DNA of 64,000 bases. Source: Melitaea cinxia (Eukaryota > Arthropoda > Insecta > Lepidoptera > Nymphalidae). Below are positions 43,191 through 54,449 of the stretch, in pieces. The notes beneath the pieces were generated by a model. It ran no database searches, was not told the DNA's origin, and worked only from the letters and a program-made list of their open reading frames with translations. The position numbers were made by a program, and so were the translations under genes. Numbering within the stretch: the first letter of the stretch is position 1; every line of letters starts with the position of its first letter. Location: assembly GCF_905220565.1 (NCBI RefSeq), contig NC_059418.1, positions 12,053,941 through 12,117,940 of the forward strand, written 5' to 3'.

Positions 43191-43432
43191 ACTAGCCCGT
43201 TGGCGCAGTTTGTAGTGGACCTGCTTTCTGTTCCGTGTTCCGTTTACGGGTTGATTCTCGTCTGATCCGGGTGTAATATGTGTATTTATATATTTATATA
43301 TGTATTATTTCTATTTATATTTATAAAAAAATATTTAACTACAACAGTCGGCTGTTACCTGTAACACAAGCATTAAGTTACTTACCGTAGGAACAGACGA
43401 CCGTGTGTATGTTATAGATATTTATTTATTAT
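43191..43432 (+). mobile_element. tRNA-derived SINE type E
   Basis: GCCCGTTGGCGCAGTTTGTA head. The B box is disrupted by a duplication (CCGTGTTCCGTTTACGGG). The AAGCATTAAGTTACTTACC body is followed by a TTATAGATATTTATTTATT end. Confidence 0.65.
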
Positions 43433-43742
43433 CTTTACCCACGCTTGAATCGGGGAGTAAGGTGGTGAAGGAGTAAGGTCACGACAAATGCAACCGGGCC
43501 CGGCGAGCGGAATTTGAGATATATATATAACATGACATATACATATATAACACGACACGGTCAGTCGGAGATGCAGGCCTGCAGGGTCGATCCCCGCTGG
43601 AACGGTCGATTATTGATATGATATTAAAAAAAAACATGTTTAGAAAGATATAAGTTAGTAAAGATAGAAGGAGAGTGAGTTAAGTTTCGTATATAACTGT
43701 AGGAGCCAAAAGAGTTTTACTTCAGTCGTGTGCATAGGAGGA
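43433..43742 (+). mobile_element. MITE H interrupted by tRNA-like sequence
   Basis: H pieces at 43433-43530 and 43645-43742 (GTTTTACTTCAGTCGTG). Between them, 43553-43640 is a damaged third copy of the tRNA-like element (CACGGTCAGTCGGAGATGC to TTATTGATATGATATTA). Confidence 0.55.
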
Positions 43743-43940
43743 TTCAAACATAAATGTGACATAAACGAGCCCGGACAGCAGGAAATGTTTGTACCCAATG
43801 ATGGTTGATTTGGTTTACAAACAAAAATAAAATCAACATATTTGTGTGATGACATTGTAATTTGATAGTTAGAGTTTTAAAGGAAAAGTTTGCTTATTAG
43901 AGTTTGTTGGAGTTTATCGATTTTCATATAACGTATGAAA

Positions 43941-44716
43941 TAATTGTGTTTGCTCGCAAACGAAAAAAAAAACCGACTTCAATTAAATCGATGAGTAATA
44001 CAACGTAGATCGACGAAAAAATAGTCAAGTAACAACGCATTATCAAAGATTACTCAAAATGTAGTTATCAGATCTCGATGAAATTTAAATGTGACCACAT
44101 GATAAACATCGGCTTTCGATTAAATTAAAAATCATTAAAATCGGTACACCTAATAAAAAGTTATTGCGGATTTTCTAGAAGTTCCCTCGATTTCTCTGGG
44201 ATCATATCATCAGATCCTGGTTTACTTATCATGGTACTAAACTAGGGATATCTTCTTTCCAACAAAAAAAGAAATATCAAAATCGGTCCACCTAGTAAAA
44301 AGTTATTGCGGATTTTCAAGAGTTTCCCTCGATTTCTCTAGGATCCCATCATCAGATCCTGGTTTCCTTATCATGGTACTAAACTTGGGATATCTCCTTT
44401 CCAACAAAAAAAGAATTATCAAAATCGGTACATCCAGTAGAAAGTTATGCGGTATAATACAACGTAGGTCGACGAAAAAAGCGTCAAGTAAAAACGCATT
44501 ATTAGATATAGTTCGAAAAGTAGTTGTTAGATTAGATTAGTTAGATCTCAAATAAATTTAAATGGGACCAATTGGCACACACCACCTTTCGATTAAAAGA
44601 AAATTTGTCGAAATCGCTCCACCCAGTCAAAAGTTCTGATGTAACATACATAAAAAAAAAAAAAAAAAAAACAGTCGAATTGAGAACCTCCTCCTTTTTT
44701 GGAAGTCGGTTAAAAA
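43941..44716 (+). repeat. Family A repeat with duplicated core
   Basis: Full ends; the CCTCGATTTCTCTGGGATC core occurs twice (44186 and 44325), and TTAGATTAGATTAGTTAGAT shows a small slippage at 44526. Confidence 0.75.
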
Positions 44717-44906
44717 ATATGAGTAAAATCTATTGAACGAATGACATCATTACGTTACTCGTAACGCCATCTATCGAAACCCAATAGGATTTCGATTGAT
44801 ACGTAGCTACGTTTTCTAATAACGACACCTTAGATAGATAGGTGGCGTTATTTGATTACTTTATTTACCATTTGATACGGTATTCTTTTCCTTAGACCAG
44901 TAAGCC

Positions 44907-45513
44907 TTTTTTAATCGACTTCCAAAAAAGGAGGAGGTTCTCAATTCGACTGTATTATTTTTTTTTAATGTATCAGAATTTTGACCGTGTGGACCGATTT
45001 CGACAACTTTTATTTTAATCGAAAGGTGGTGTGTGTCAATTGGTCCCATTTAAATTTATTTGAGATCTAACAACTACTTTTCGAGTTATATCTAATAATG
45101 CGTTTTTACTTGACGCTTTTTTCGTCGACCTACGTTGTATTATACCGCATAACTTTCTACTGGATGTACCGATTTTGATAATTCTTTTTTTGTTGGAAAG
45201 GATATATCCCTAGTTTAGTATTAGGATAAGAAAACCAGGATCTGATAATGGGATCCCAGAGAAATCGAGGGAAACTCTTGAAAATCCGCAATAACTTTTT
45301 ACTGGGTGTACCGATTTTAATAATTTTTAATTTAATCGAAAGCTGGTGTTTGTCATGTGGTCACATATAAATTTTATTGAAATCTGATAATTATTTTTTG
45401 AGTAATCTTTGATAACACGTAGTTACTTGACTATTTTTTCGTCGATCCACGTTGTATTACTCGTCGATGTAATTGAAGTCGTTTTTTTTTTCGTTTGCGA
45501 GCAAACACAATTA
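44907..45513 (-). repeat. Family A repeat, full length
   Basis: Reversed and only 190 bases from the previous copy, so the two could form a large hairpin. Confidence 0.75.
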
Positions 45514-45599
45514 TGTCCCTATAGTATAGACAGTCGATCTGAAGGACTTAAATCCAGTTGCGCGTTGGAGCTGACACACACTTTTTTTGATATATTAAA

Positions 45600-45790
45600 A
45601 TACGTTAAACATAAACTTTGATCGTTTTTTATGAAAATCGCGCGGGCGATGGAGTATGAAATTTCGAACACTTATAGTTTATATAGAGAAGTGCAGAATG
45701 ATAATATTTTTTAATTATGCATAGAAAATACATTATCAAAAAAAAAAAAAAAAAACATCATACACACTACCATGTATTTAACACACACGC
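45600..45790 (-). repeat. Dispersed repeat M, copy 2
   Basis: Reverse of 12640-12845: CTTATAGTTTATATAGA, AATTATGCATAGAAA and ACACACTACCATGTATT. Confidence 0.4.
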
Positions 45791-45814
45791 ATATATATAT
45801 ATATATATATATAT

Positions 45815-48800
45815 ACTAGCTGTGCCCGCGGCTTCGCCCGCGTTGAAATTAGTGTATCACAAAGTTTTCCCGGCAAACTTCCAGTGAAACTCTCATCAAA
45901 ATCGGCTTAGCCGTTCCGTAAACCTTCCTCTTGCCAATGGTGGAGCCCTTTCTCGAATGGTGAAACCGCGTGAAAATCCGTTAGTAGATTTTGAGCGAAT
46001 CGATCACATACACTTTTGGGGACTTTGTTTTATAATACACTAACTGTTACCCGCGACTACGTCCGCGTGGTTATGAAGATATGCATTACTATTAAAATGT
46101 TTAACGCAAATTATTTTTTTATTTCAGTCACTTATCGAAACGCTTATCAAACTGAGTAACTTTTTAAAAGGCACAATTTAGTATAATTTAATAGTTATTT
46201 TTATAAAACCTCTATACACCACATTTTTAGTTTTATTTTCAGGCTGTTTAAGTTTCATACAAACTATCAACCCCAATTAAACCTCCTTAGCGGTGGAATA
46301 TCGTAAAATCCGTTCTTAGCGGACGTCTGCTGACTATACCTCCCTGCCAAATTTTATCTTTGTCCAACCTGGATGGATAGACCATCCAGCGGTTTTTCAG
46401 TTCTCGTGATGAGTGAGTTAGTGACCTTTCTTTTTTATATACATATAGATTACGATGCATTTTTTGGACACCTCCTCACCATCTATAGAGCATATATTGT
46501 ACATTTCAAGTCTCTTACTTCAAAAACATAAGACTTTCATACAAACTTTCGACCCCCGTTTTTTGGATCGATCCCCCCTTAGGGGTCGATTTTCGTAAAA
46601 TTAATTCGTAGCTGTTTACACTCTATAAGAAACCTACCTGCCAAATTTCAAGTTTGTAGGTGTTATAGTTCCCGAGATTTCGTGATGAGTGAGTTAATCT
46701 ACCATCCCCCGTTTTAACCCCAAAAGGGAGTTACTTTCTAAAGATACATTATTTGGTCACCTTTTTACCATCTATAGAGCATAAATTTTAAATTTCAAGT
46801 ATCTTACTTCAAAAACATAGGATTTTCATACAAACTTCCAACCCCCGTTTTACCCCTTTAGGGGTCGAGTTTCGTAAAATTCGTTCTTAAAAGATGTCTA
46901 CACTCTATAAGGAAATTATCTATCAAATTTCAAGTTTGTAGCTGTTATAGTTCCGGAGATTTCGTGATGAGCGAGTCAACCTATCATCCCCCGTTTTAAC
47001 CCCATAAGGGAGTTGATTTCTAAAGATACATTATTTAGACTCTTTCTCATCATCTATAGAGCACACGTTTTAAATTTCAAGTCTCTTACTTCAAAAACAT
47101 GGGACTTTCATACAAACTTCCAACCCCCGTTTTATCCCCTTAGGGATCGAATTTCATAAAATCCGTTCTTAGCGGATGTCTACGACCTATAATGAGCCTA
47201 TTTGCCAAATTTCAAGTTTTTAGGTGTCATAGTTTCGGAGGTTTCGCGATAAGTGAGTCAACCTACTATCCCCCGTTTTAGCCCCAAAAAGGAGTTGATT
47301 TCTAAAGATACATTATTTGGACACCTTTTCATCATCTATAGAGCTTACATTTTAAATTTCAAGTCTCTTACTGCAAAAACATAGGACTTTCATACAAACT
47401 TCCAACCCCCGTTTTACCCCCTTAGGGGTCGAGTTTTGTAAAACCCGTTCTTAACGAATGTCTACGCCTTCTAAGGAGCCTATCTGCCAAATTTCAAGTT
47501 TGTAGGTGTTATAGTTTCGGAGATTTCGTGATGAGTGAGTAAACCTACCATCCCCCGTTTTAACCCCAAAAGCGAGTTGATTTCTAAAGATTCATTATTT
47601 GGACACCTTCTCATCATCTATAAGGTATACATTTTAAATTTCAAGTCTCTTACTTCAAAAACATGGGACTTTCACACAAACTTCCAACCCCCGTTTTACC
47701 CCCTTAAGGATCGAATTTCATAAAATTCGTTCTTAGCGGATGTCTACGCTCTATAAGGAGCCTTTCTGCCGAATTTCAAGTTTGTAGGTGTTATAGTTTC
47801 GGAGATTTCGTGACCAGTGAGCCAACCTACTATCCCCCGTTTTAACCCCAAAAATGGGTTGATTTCTAAAGATACATTATTTGGACACCTTTTCACCATC
47901 TATAGAACTTACATTTTAAATTTCAAGTCTCTTACTTCAAAAAACATAGGACTTTCACACAAACTTCCAACCCCCGTTTTACCCCCTTAGGGGTCGTTTC
48001 TCTTAAAATCCGTTCTTAGCGGATGTCTACGTCTTATAAGGAGCCTACCTGCCAAATTTCAAGTTTTTAAGTGTTATAGTTTCGGAGATTTCGTGATCAG
48101 TGAGTCAACCTACCATCCCCGTTTTAACCCCAAAAAGGGTGTATTTCTAAAGATACATTATTTGGACGCCTTCTCATCATCTATAGAGCATACATTTTAA
48201 ATTTCAAGTCTTTTACTTCTAAAACATAGGACTTTCATACAAACTTCCAACCCCCCGTTTTACCCCCTTAGGGGTCGAGTTTCGTAAAATCCGTTCTTAG
48301 CGGATGTCTACGCCCTATAAGGAGCCTTTCTGCCAAATTTCAAGTTTGTAGGTGTTATAGTTTCGGAGATTTCGTGATCAGTGAGTCAACGTACCATCCC
48401 CCGTTTCAACCCCAAAAAGGGGTTGATTTCTAAAGATACATTATTTGGACACTTTTTTACCATCTATAGAGCATACATTTTAAATTTCAGGTCTCTTACT
48501 TCAAAAACATAGGACTTTCATACAAACTTCCAACCCCTATTTCACCCCCTTAGGGGTCGAGTTTCGTAAAATCCGTTCTTAGCGGATGTTTACGTCCTAT
48601 AAGGAGCCTACTTGCCAAATTTCAAGTTTGTAGGTGTTATAGTTTCGGAGATTTCGTGATCAGTGAGTCAACGTACCATCCCCCGTTTCAACCCCAAAAA
48701 GGGGTTGATTTCTAAAGATACATTATTTGGACACTTTTTTACCATCTATAGAGCATACATTTTAAATTTCAGGTCTCTTACTTCAAAAACATAGGACTTT

Positions 48801-48980
48801 CATACAAACTTCCAACCCCCATTTCACCCCCTTAGGGGTCGAGTTTCGTAAAATCCGTTCTTAGCAGATGTCTACGTCCTATAAGGAGCCTACCTGCCAA
48901 ATTTCAAGTTTGTAGGTGTTATAGTTTCGGAGATTTCGTGATGAGTGAGTGACCTTTCGCTTTTATATATATTATAGATA
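45815..48980 (+). repeat. Dispersed element with a tandem array of a 282-bp monomer, copy 2
   Basis: Same start and end as 27678-29430. GGAGATTTCGTGAT-type junctions recur at 46672, 46953, 47236, 47518, 47800, 48083, 48364, 48646 and 48928 (spacing 281-283). The last two monomers are almost identical to each other. It is inserted in an (AT)n tract. Confidence 0.85.
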
Positions 48981-49017
48981 TATATATATATATATATATA
49001 CTCTTTTGTTTATTTTG

Positions 49018-49063
<46 letters not shown>

Positions 49064-49070
49064 TCTTTTG
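48981..49070. repeat. (TA)n microsatellite, duplicated with TACTCTTTTGTTTATT
   Basis: Two AT runs, each followed by TACTCTTTTGTTTATT (about 48999 and 49060). Confidence 0.8.
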
Positions 49071-49225
49071 TTTATTATTACAGAAGTATAGTCTTTGACA
49101 ACAGAACCTTAATATTAATTATCGTCGAATTTCAAAAGCTGGGCGACTGCTAACTGACAATAAAAGTTTTTTTTTATGAGTTCTTTACTTTTTATTAATT
49201 ACTCTCCTGTCTTATATATTTAGGT

Positions 49226-49472
49226 ACTTTTGATGTGAAATATCTTTGGGCGCATGAGAGAAAAGCAATAATATTGTCGAACAACAGAGCCACCTAGCTT
49301 GTACTATAGAAACTAAAATAATATCGATAATATTACATTGCAAGCTTACTAGATAGCGCTGGAACGGAAATCTAAAGCTTTACATTTGTATATATATAAA
49401 AGAGACTTAAAAATTAGTTTTTCAAAGAAGTTTCACGTCTGACATGTGTACTTTGTACGCACAAACTTTTTT
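49226..49472 (-). mobile_element. MITE G
   Basis: Reversed: GATGTGAAATATCTTTGGGC to AAGAAGTTTCACGTCTGACA. Contains TAGATAGCGCTGGAACGG. Confidence 0.6.
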
Positions 49473-49594
49473 TAACACATATATGGCTATGCGTTAAATT
49501 TTGAGATCACTATTTTGTATATCTATGTGACACAGAATGATGCCTATTGAGCCAGCACACTATTTTTTTTTATTTTTTTTCGAATATGATCTCT

Positions 49595-50225
49595 CATATT
49601 AGCTGAGCAGGCAAACTTTGTACTGCCATCTTTTTTATTTTCAATTAAAATGTCAAGTTCATTAATTGAAATATATATAACCTATGTTTTAAGTTGGACG
49701 TAGTTACATACCTGTGCAATATTTTATTAAAATCGGTCCACTAGTTTTGGAGATCAGCCCGGACAAACATTGCGACATGAGATTTTTATATATATACTAG
49801 CTGACCCAGCCACGAATTCCTGTGGCTCAGTAATTATAATTTATTAAAATATATGTCAATTCTATATTCAAAAGCGCCATCTGTAATCTAGAATAGAAAT
49901 TGGCGCTATCTACCATTGTTCAGTTCGCAGAATTATAAAATAAATAAATTTCTAAAATAAGTTAGGCTTAAGTTACTCCTTATTAAATCAGCTATCAACC
50001 AGAAACAATCCCGTTAAAAACGGGCCAGCCGTTTCAGAGATTAGCCGGAATAAACAGACAAAAGGCAGACAGAAATTGAAACAAAATTTATTTTGGTATA
50101 TGTACCATGTATAAATCAGCTGAGCTGAGCTGACTGTGTATAAATCTACATGCATTTAGTAAAAGCGGTTATTTTAGTATTACAAACAGACACTCCAATT
50201 TTATTTATTTGTATAGAATAGATTG
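49595..50225 (+). mobile_element. Two adjacent dispersed J-type repeats
   Basis: 49595-49797 ends GCGACATGAGATTTTTATAT. 49798-50225 starts CTAGCTGACCCAGCCACG and ends TTTATTTGTATAGAATAG. Confidence 0.45.
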
Positions 50226-50239
50226 AAATCAAACACTAT

Positions 50240-50520
50240 TTACCTTTACATTCGTATTGGCCATACACATATTTGCCGTGGTCTGGATGTTTGTTCAGTC
50301 CTTGTGGATCTCCCCACAATGCCTCGAAGAGCACGTTAAGCCGTCGGCCCCGGTTGTTATCATGTACACCTCATAGCGATCGTTACTCATAGTAGAAAAT
50401 ATGTATATCCGCCAACGCGCATTGGAGCAGAGCGGTGGATTAAGCTCTGATCCTTCTCCTACATGGGGTACCTATGCAGACCTATGCCCAGTAGTGGGAT
50501 ATTACAAGCTAAAGCGATGC
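50240..50520 (+). mobile_element. tRNA-derived SINE, head missing
   Basis: ACATTCGTATTGGCC to GTGGGATATTACAAGCTAAA. The open frame over it is a shadow. 50521-51057 is AT-rich with nothing recognised. Confidence 0.65.
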
Positions 50521-51057
50521 CAATATAAAGATACAAAAGATAATAGGAAACCAAAAACATATCAGCAAACACCGAATCCTATAAAAGGATCACCATCTGT
50601 CATATTCTAATGTTAGAATGTAAATGAATAAAATAACCATACCATTTTTTTAGTTATTAAACAATATCTTTTAGTTACAGTGTAGCGTTTTAACAATATA
50701 TATTCGTTATTCACAATTTTATTTATTTAAAAACCAAATTACGTTTTTCTCGCTAGCCCTTGTCAAAATTGTCGATCATGCGCTCTGAGCTCTTTCTAGA
50801 GCGTTCTTTTAGAAATGACAAATTAACAATACATTTAAAAATGGCGAGAGAAATAACTAATGTCAAATACGTTGTATACTACGGGTATCGTGCGGATATG
50901 CTTATTTATTAAATATATATAAAATAAAATTTTATAAATTAAATAATAAAAGTTAATATATGTGTAATACAAATAAATATAATATACATAAACAAATAAT
51001 AAATGCCAGGTAGCCTACAATTTGTATACATAGTAAGTATTCTGTACTCATATTTTA

Positions 51058-51225
51058 AGTGCCCCAATTGGGACAGTACCTTGACCTAACAGAAGATCAC
51101 AGCTAAATAATACAGCTTTCAAGCAGTGTCGTGTTCCTGTGTGAGTGAGGTGACCAGAGCTCCTGGAGAGATTGGGGATAGGGTCAGCAACGCGCTTGCG
51201 ATGCTTCTGGTGTCTTTTCGCGCCA
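51058..51225 (+). mobile_element. Dispersed repeat D
   Basis: TGACCTAACAGAAGATCACA to CAACGCGCTTGCGATGCTTC. 51226-51653 is unassigned; no spliced frame was seen there. Confidence 0.55.
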
Positions 51226-51653
51226 TTATTACACATGCTGCAATTGCTCGCAGCGCCTTTCGAAATCCAACCCAAATAATCGTTGTTCTGAATGAAGTTC
51301 AAATACTCGACAACAGATGGCGCCACTACACTTAATTTCCAAGTTGAAGGGTTGGAAAAGCCCTTATATCTTTAAAAACACTCCCTTTAGGTTAAAGCGG
51401 GAAATATCTTGTTCGAGGAGGGATAAAGGGCTATCACACTATGTAAGTCCCCTTATCGTGCCGGGACTTATTTTTAAGTTTTATCGGCACGCACATTTTA
51501 TCAACTTAGTTTTATTATATATTATAATGATAAAGATAATGATAATAAGGAACTTCGTCCTATATGGTGTCCCGCGACACGACATGGTTTTTTTTTCTTA
51601 ATTGAAAGGAGGTGCTTGTCATGTGGTCACTAACGAGTACCTTTTGAGCTAAA

Positions 51654-51884
51654 TAAATAAATATCTTATAACACACACGGTCGTCTGTTCCTATGATAAG
51701 CAACTTATGCTTGTGTTACAGGTAACAGCCGACTGTTATAATAATTATTTTTTGGATAAATATACATAGAAATAATACATATATAAATATATAGATACAA
51801 ATATTACACCCAGACTCAGGCGGGAATCGAACCCGCAACCCGCGGAACACAGAAACTCACTACAAACTGCGCCAACGAGCTAGT
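51654..51884 (-). mobile_element. tRNA-derived SINE type E
   Basis: Minus strand: GCTCGTTGGCGCAGTTTGTA head, B box GGTTCGATTCCCGCC, and a TCATAGGAACAGACGACCG tail. The best E copy here. Confidence 0.7.
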
Positions 51885-52210
51885 GTTTATGTCTAACGTG
51901 TCGACGTGGGCGCTAGATATCGCCAGCAGCGCCTGCGCGAAATACGTATCTACCAAATCAGTCCAGCCGAAGGAAGTGTTGGGTAACAAACATGCGCTTA
52001 GCAATTGATACACATACAGATTATTGTAGATAAAGATTTGAGTAGAACAGAACGTCAGTGTGACATTAAAATATTAAATTTATCTTTTCCGCTAATCTAT
52101 ACTGCTAATCCATGTTCGCCACTTAATTCAAATTCAAATTCTTAATCAATCAGTCGATACATTTGTATGATAAAAACGTAAAAGTCTAAGGCAATTGCTT
52201 TATCACATAA

Positions 52211-52655
52211 ACTAGCGACCCGCCCCGGCTTCGCACGGGTGCAATGCTGATACTAAATATACTACAGAATGTCTTTATTTATTGTGTGAAGCTAGCTTAT
52301 AGCGTGGTTATTAACATAATAACAACATTCAAATATGCGTCGTTAGATTACACGTTGTTACAGAATGCGTTGAAGAAATAAAGGTTCACTGCTCATCCCC
52401 GGTCACCATAGCATGATAATATGTAGCTTATATGTTGACCCGACTTCTTAATAATATTCGTACCAAATTTGAAGTAAATCCATGCGGTACTTTTTGAGTT
52501 TATCCCGGAAATACATACAGACAAACAGACAAAAATTTTAAAAACCATATTTTTGGCTTCAGTATCGATTGTAGATCACACCCCTAGTATTCTTTAAAAA
52601 AAATATTCAATGTACAGTTTTGACTTTCCTACCATTTTATTATGTGTATAGATTA
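52211..52655 (+). mobile_element. Dispersed repeat J/K-type
   Basis: Starts ACTAGCGACCCGCCCCGGC. The second half matches 14091-14416 (GAAGTAAATCCATGCGGTAC). Confidence 0.5.
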
Positions 52656-52775
52656 AAATAAATAATATACTATAGTATTTGGGTTCATTCGCTTAAAATA
52701 TATTAAATTAACTAAAATAAGCGAATCGCGTTGTAATTGGTCAATTGCTAGTTAGGATAGCTAGCTGTCAAAAGT

Positions 52776-53215
52776 ATTTTCTACCAACTTCCAAAAAAGG
52801 AGGAGGTTCTGTATTTTTTTATGTATTTTACATCAGATCTTTGGCTGTGTAGACCGATTTCGATGTATTTTATTTTAATTGAAAGGTGTTGCGTGTCGTG
52901 TAGTTATATTTAAATTTAATTGAGATTTTACAAGTACTTTTAGAGTTCTAATAATGCGTATTTACTTGATTGCTTTTTCGTCACCCGACGTTGTATTAAA
53001 CCGCATAACTTTTCACTGGGTTTATCGATTTTGATGGTTCTTGCTTTAATCGAAAGCTGATGCTTGTCATATAGTTTTATTTAAATTTGATCGATATCTG
53101 ATTCCTTTATGCTTCTTTTTGAGTAATATTTGATAACGCGTATTTACTTTACTATCTTTTCGTCTACTATCGTTGTATTACTTGTCGATGTAATTGAAGT
53201 CGGTTTTTTAATAAA
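52776..53215 (-). repeat. Family A repeat, diverged older copy
   Basis: CTACCAACTTCCAAAAAAGG to GAAGTCGGTTTTTTAATAA. It lacks the GTTTGCGAGCAAAC end and the CTCTGGGATCC core and has many substitutions. Confidence 0.65.
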
Positions 53216-54449
53216 TATGAATAATTGTGTTTGCTCGCAAACGAAAAAAAACCGACTTCAATTACATCGACGAGTAATACAACGTAGATCGACGGAAAAA
53301 TAGTCAAGCAACTACGCGTTATCAAAGATTACTCAAAAAGTAGTTATCAGATCTCAATAAAATTTATATGTGACCACATGACAAACATCAGCTTTCGATT
53401 AAATTAAAAATTATTAAAATCGGTACATCCAGTAAAAAGTTATTGCGGATTTTCAAGAGTTTCCCTCGATTTCTCTGGGATCCCATCATCAGATCCTGGT
53501 TTTCTTATCATGGTACTAATCTAGGGATATCTCCTTTCCAACAAAAAAAGAATTATCAAAATCAGTACACCCAGTAAAACGTTATTGCGGATTTTCAAGA
53601 GTTTCCCTCGATTTCTCTGAGATCCCATCATCAGGTCCTAGTTTCCTTATCATGGTATTAAACTAGGAATATCTCCTTTACAACAAAAAAAGAATTATCA
53701 AAATTGATACATCCAGTAGAAAGTTCTGCCGTCCTTTAACTAGAACCTCGTTAACCCTCAAATGGTCGATTTTGAGTTTTGAATGCAAAGTATTACAGTT
53801 TAAAATTCTCTATCTTTCTGTCTAAGAACCATAGCTCTATGACTTATAGTTTTAGAGATATTAAAACACGATATACCGTTAAATGGCAAAATATGCTACA
53901 AATTCTTGACTAAAAAGTGACTATACCACACTTCTTAGCTTGATGTACGTTTAAGTACCTTAGTTTCCAAATTCGCCTAATATTTTTTTTACCGTTTTAT
54001 TAGCTTAAACTACGTTATTTGATTATTCTTGACTACAAATACGCTAAGGGCGTATAACGTGTTTGTAGTTTAGGATCAATTTTCATAAAACACAATAAAA
54101 CAACGCTATAAACTATTTATGACGAAAAACTTACCTTAATTCTAGTTAGTCCACCATAACGGTATATTAGTCAAGTATTCAATACTGCGATTTTCTCAAA
54201 ACAATTCATTAAAAAAGCGTTATTTACTTCTAACATGTAATTTGTTCAAAAAAATATTAGTCATTCTTAACTTAGTACCCGCTAACCCACGCTGCCTAAC
54301 TAGAAACACGTTTTTCGTTGCTCGCGCTTCGTTCATTCCGGGAGTGTGCGGGGATACGATATGCGCGCGGGGAGCCTTGCCATTCCGTTCGGAGCGCTCA
54401 TAAGGTGTGAGCGTGCGTCGTCGTAACGTGTACCCGCCAAAACTCAAAT

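Noticed and set aside
54407..54449. ATG at 54407 as the transposase start
   Set aside because: Its frame joins the main frame only by reading through a well-formed intron; ATG 54450 splices in phase.
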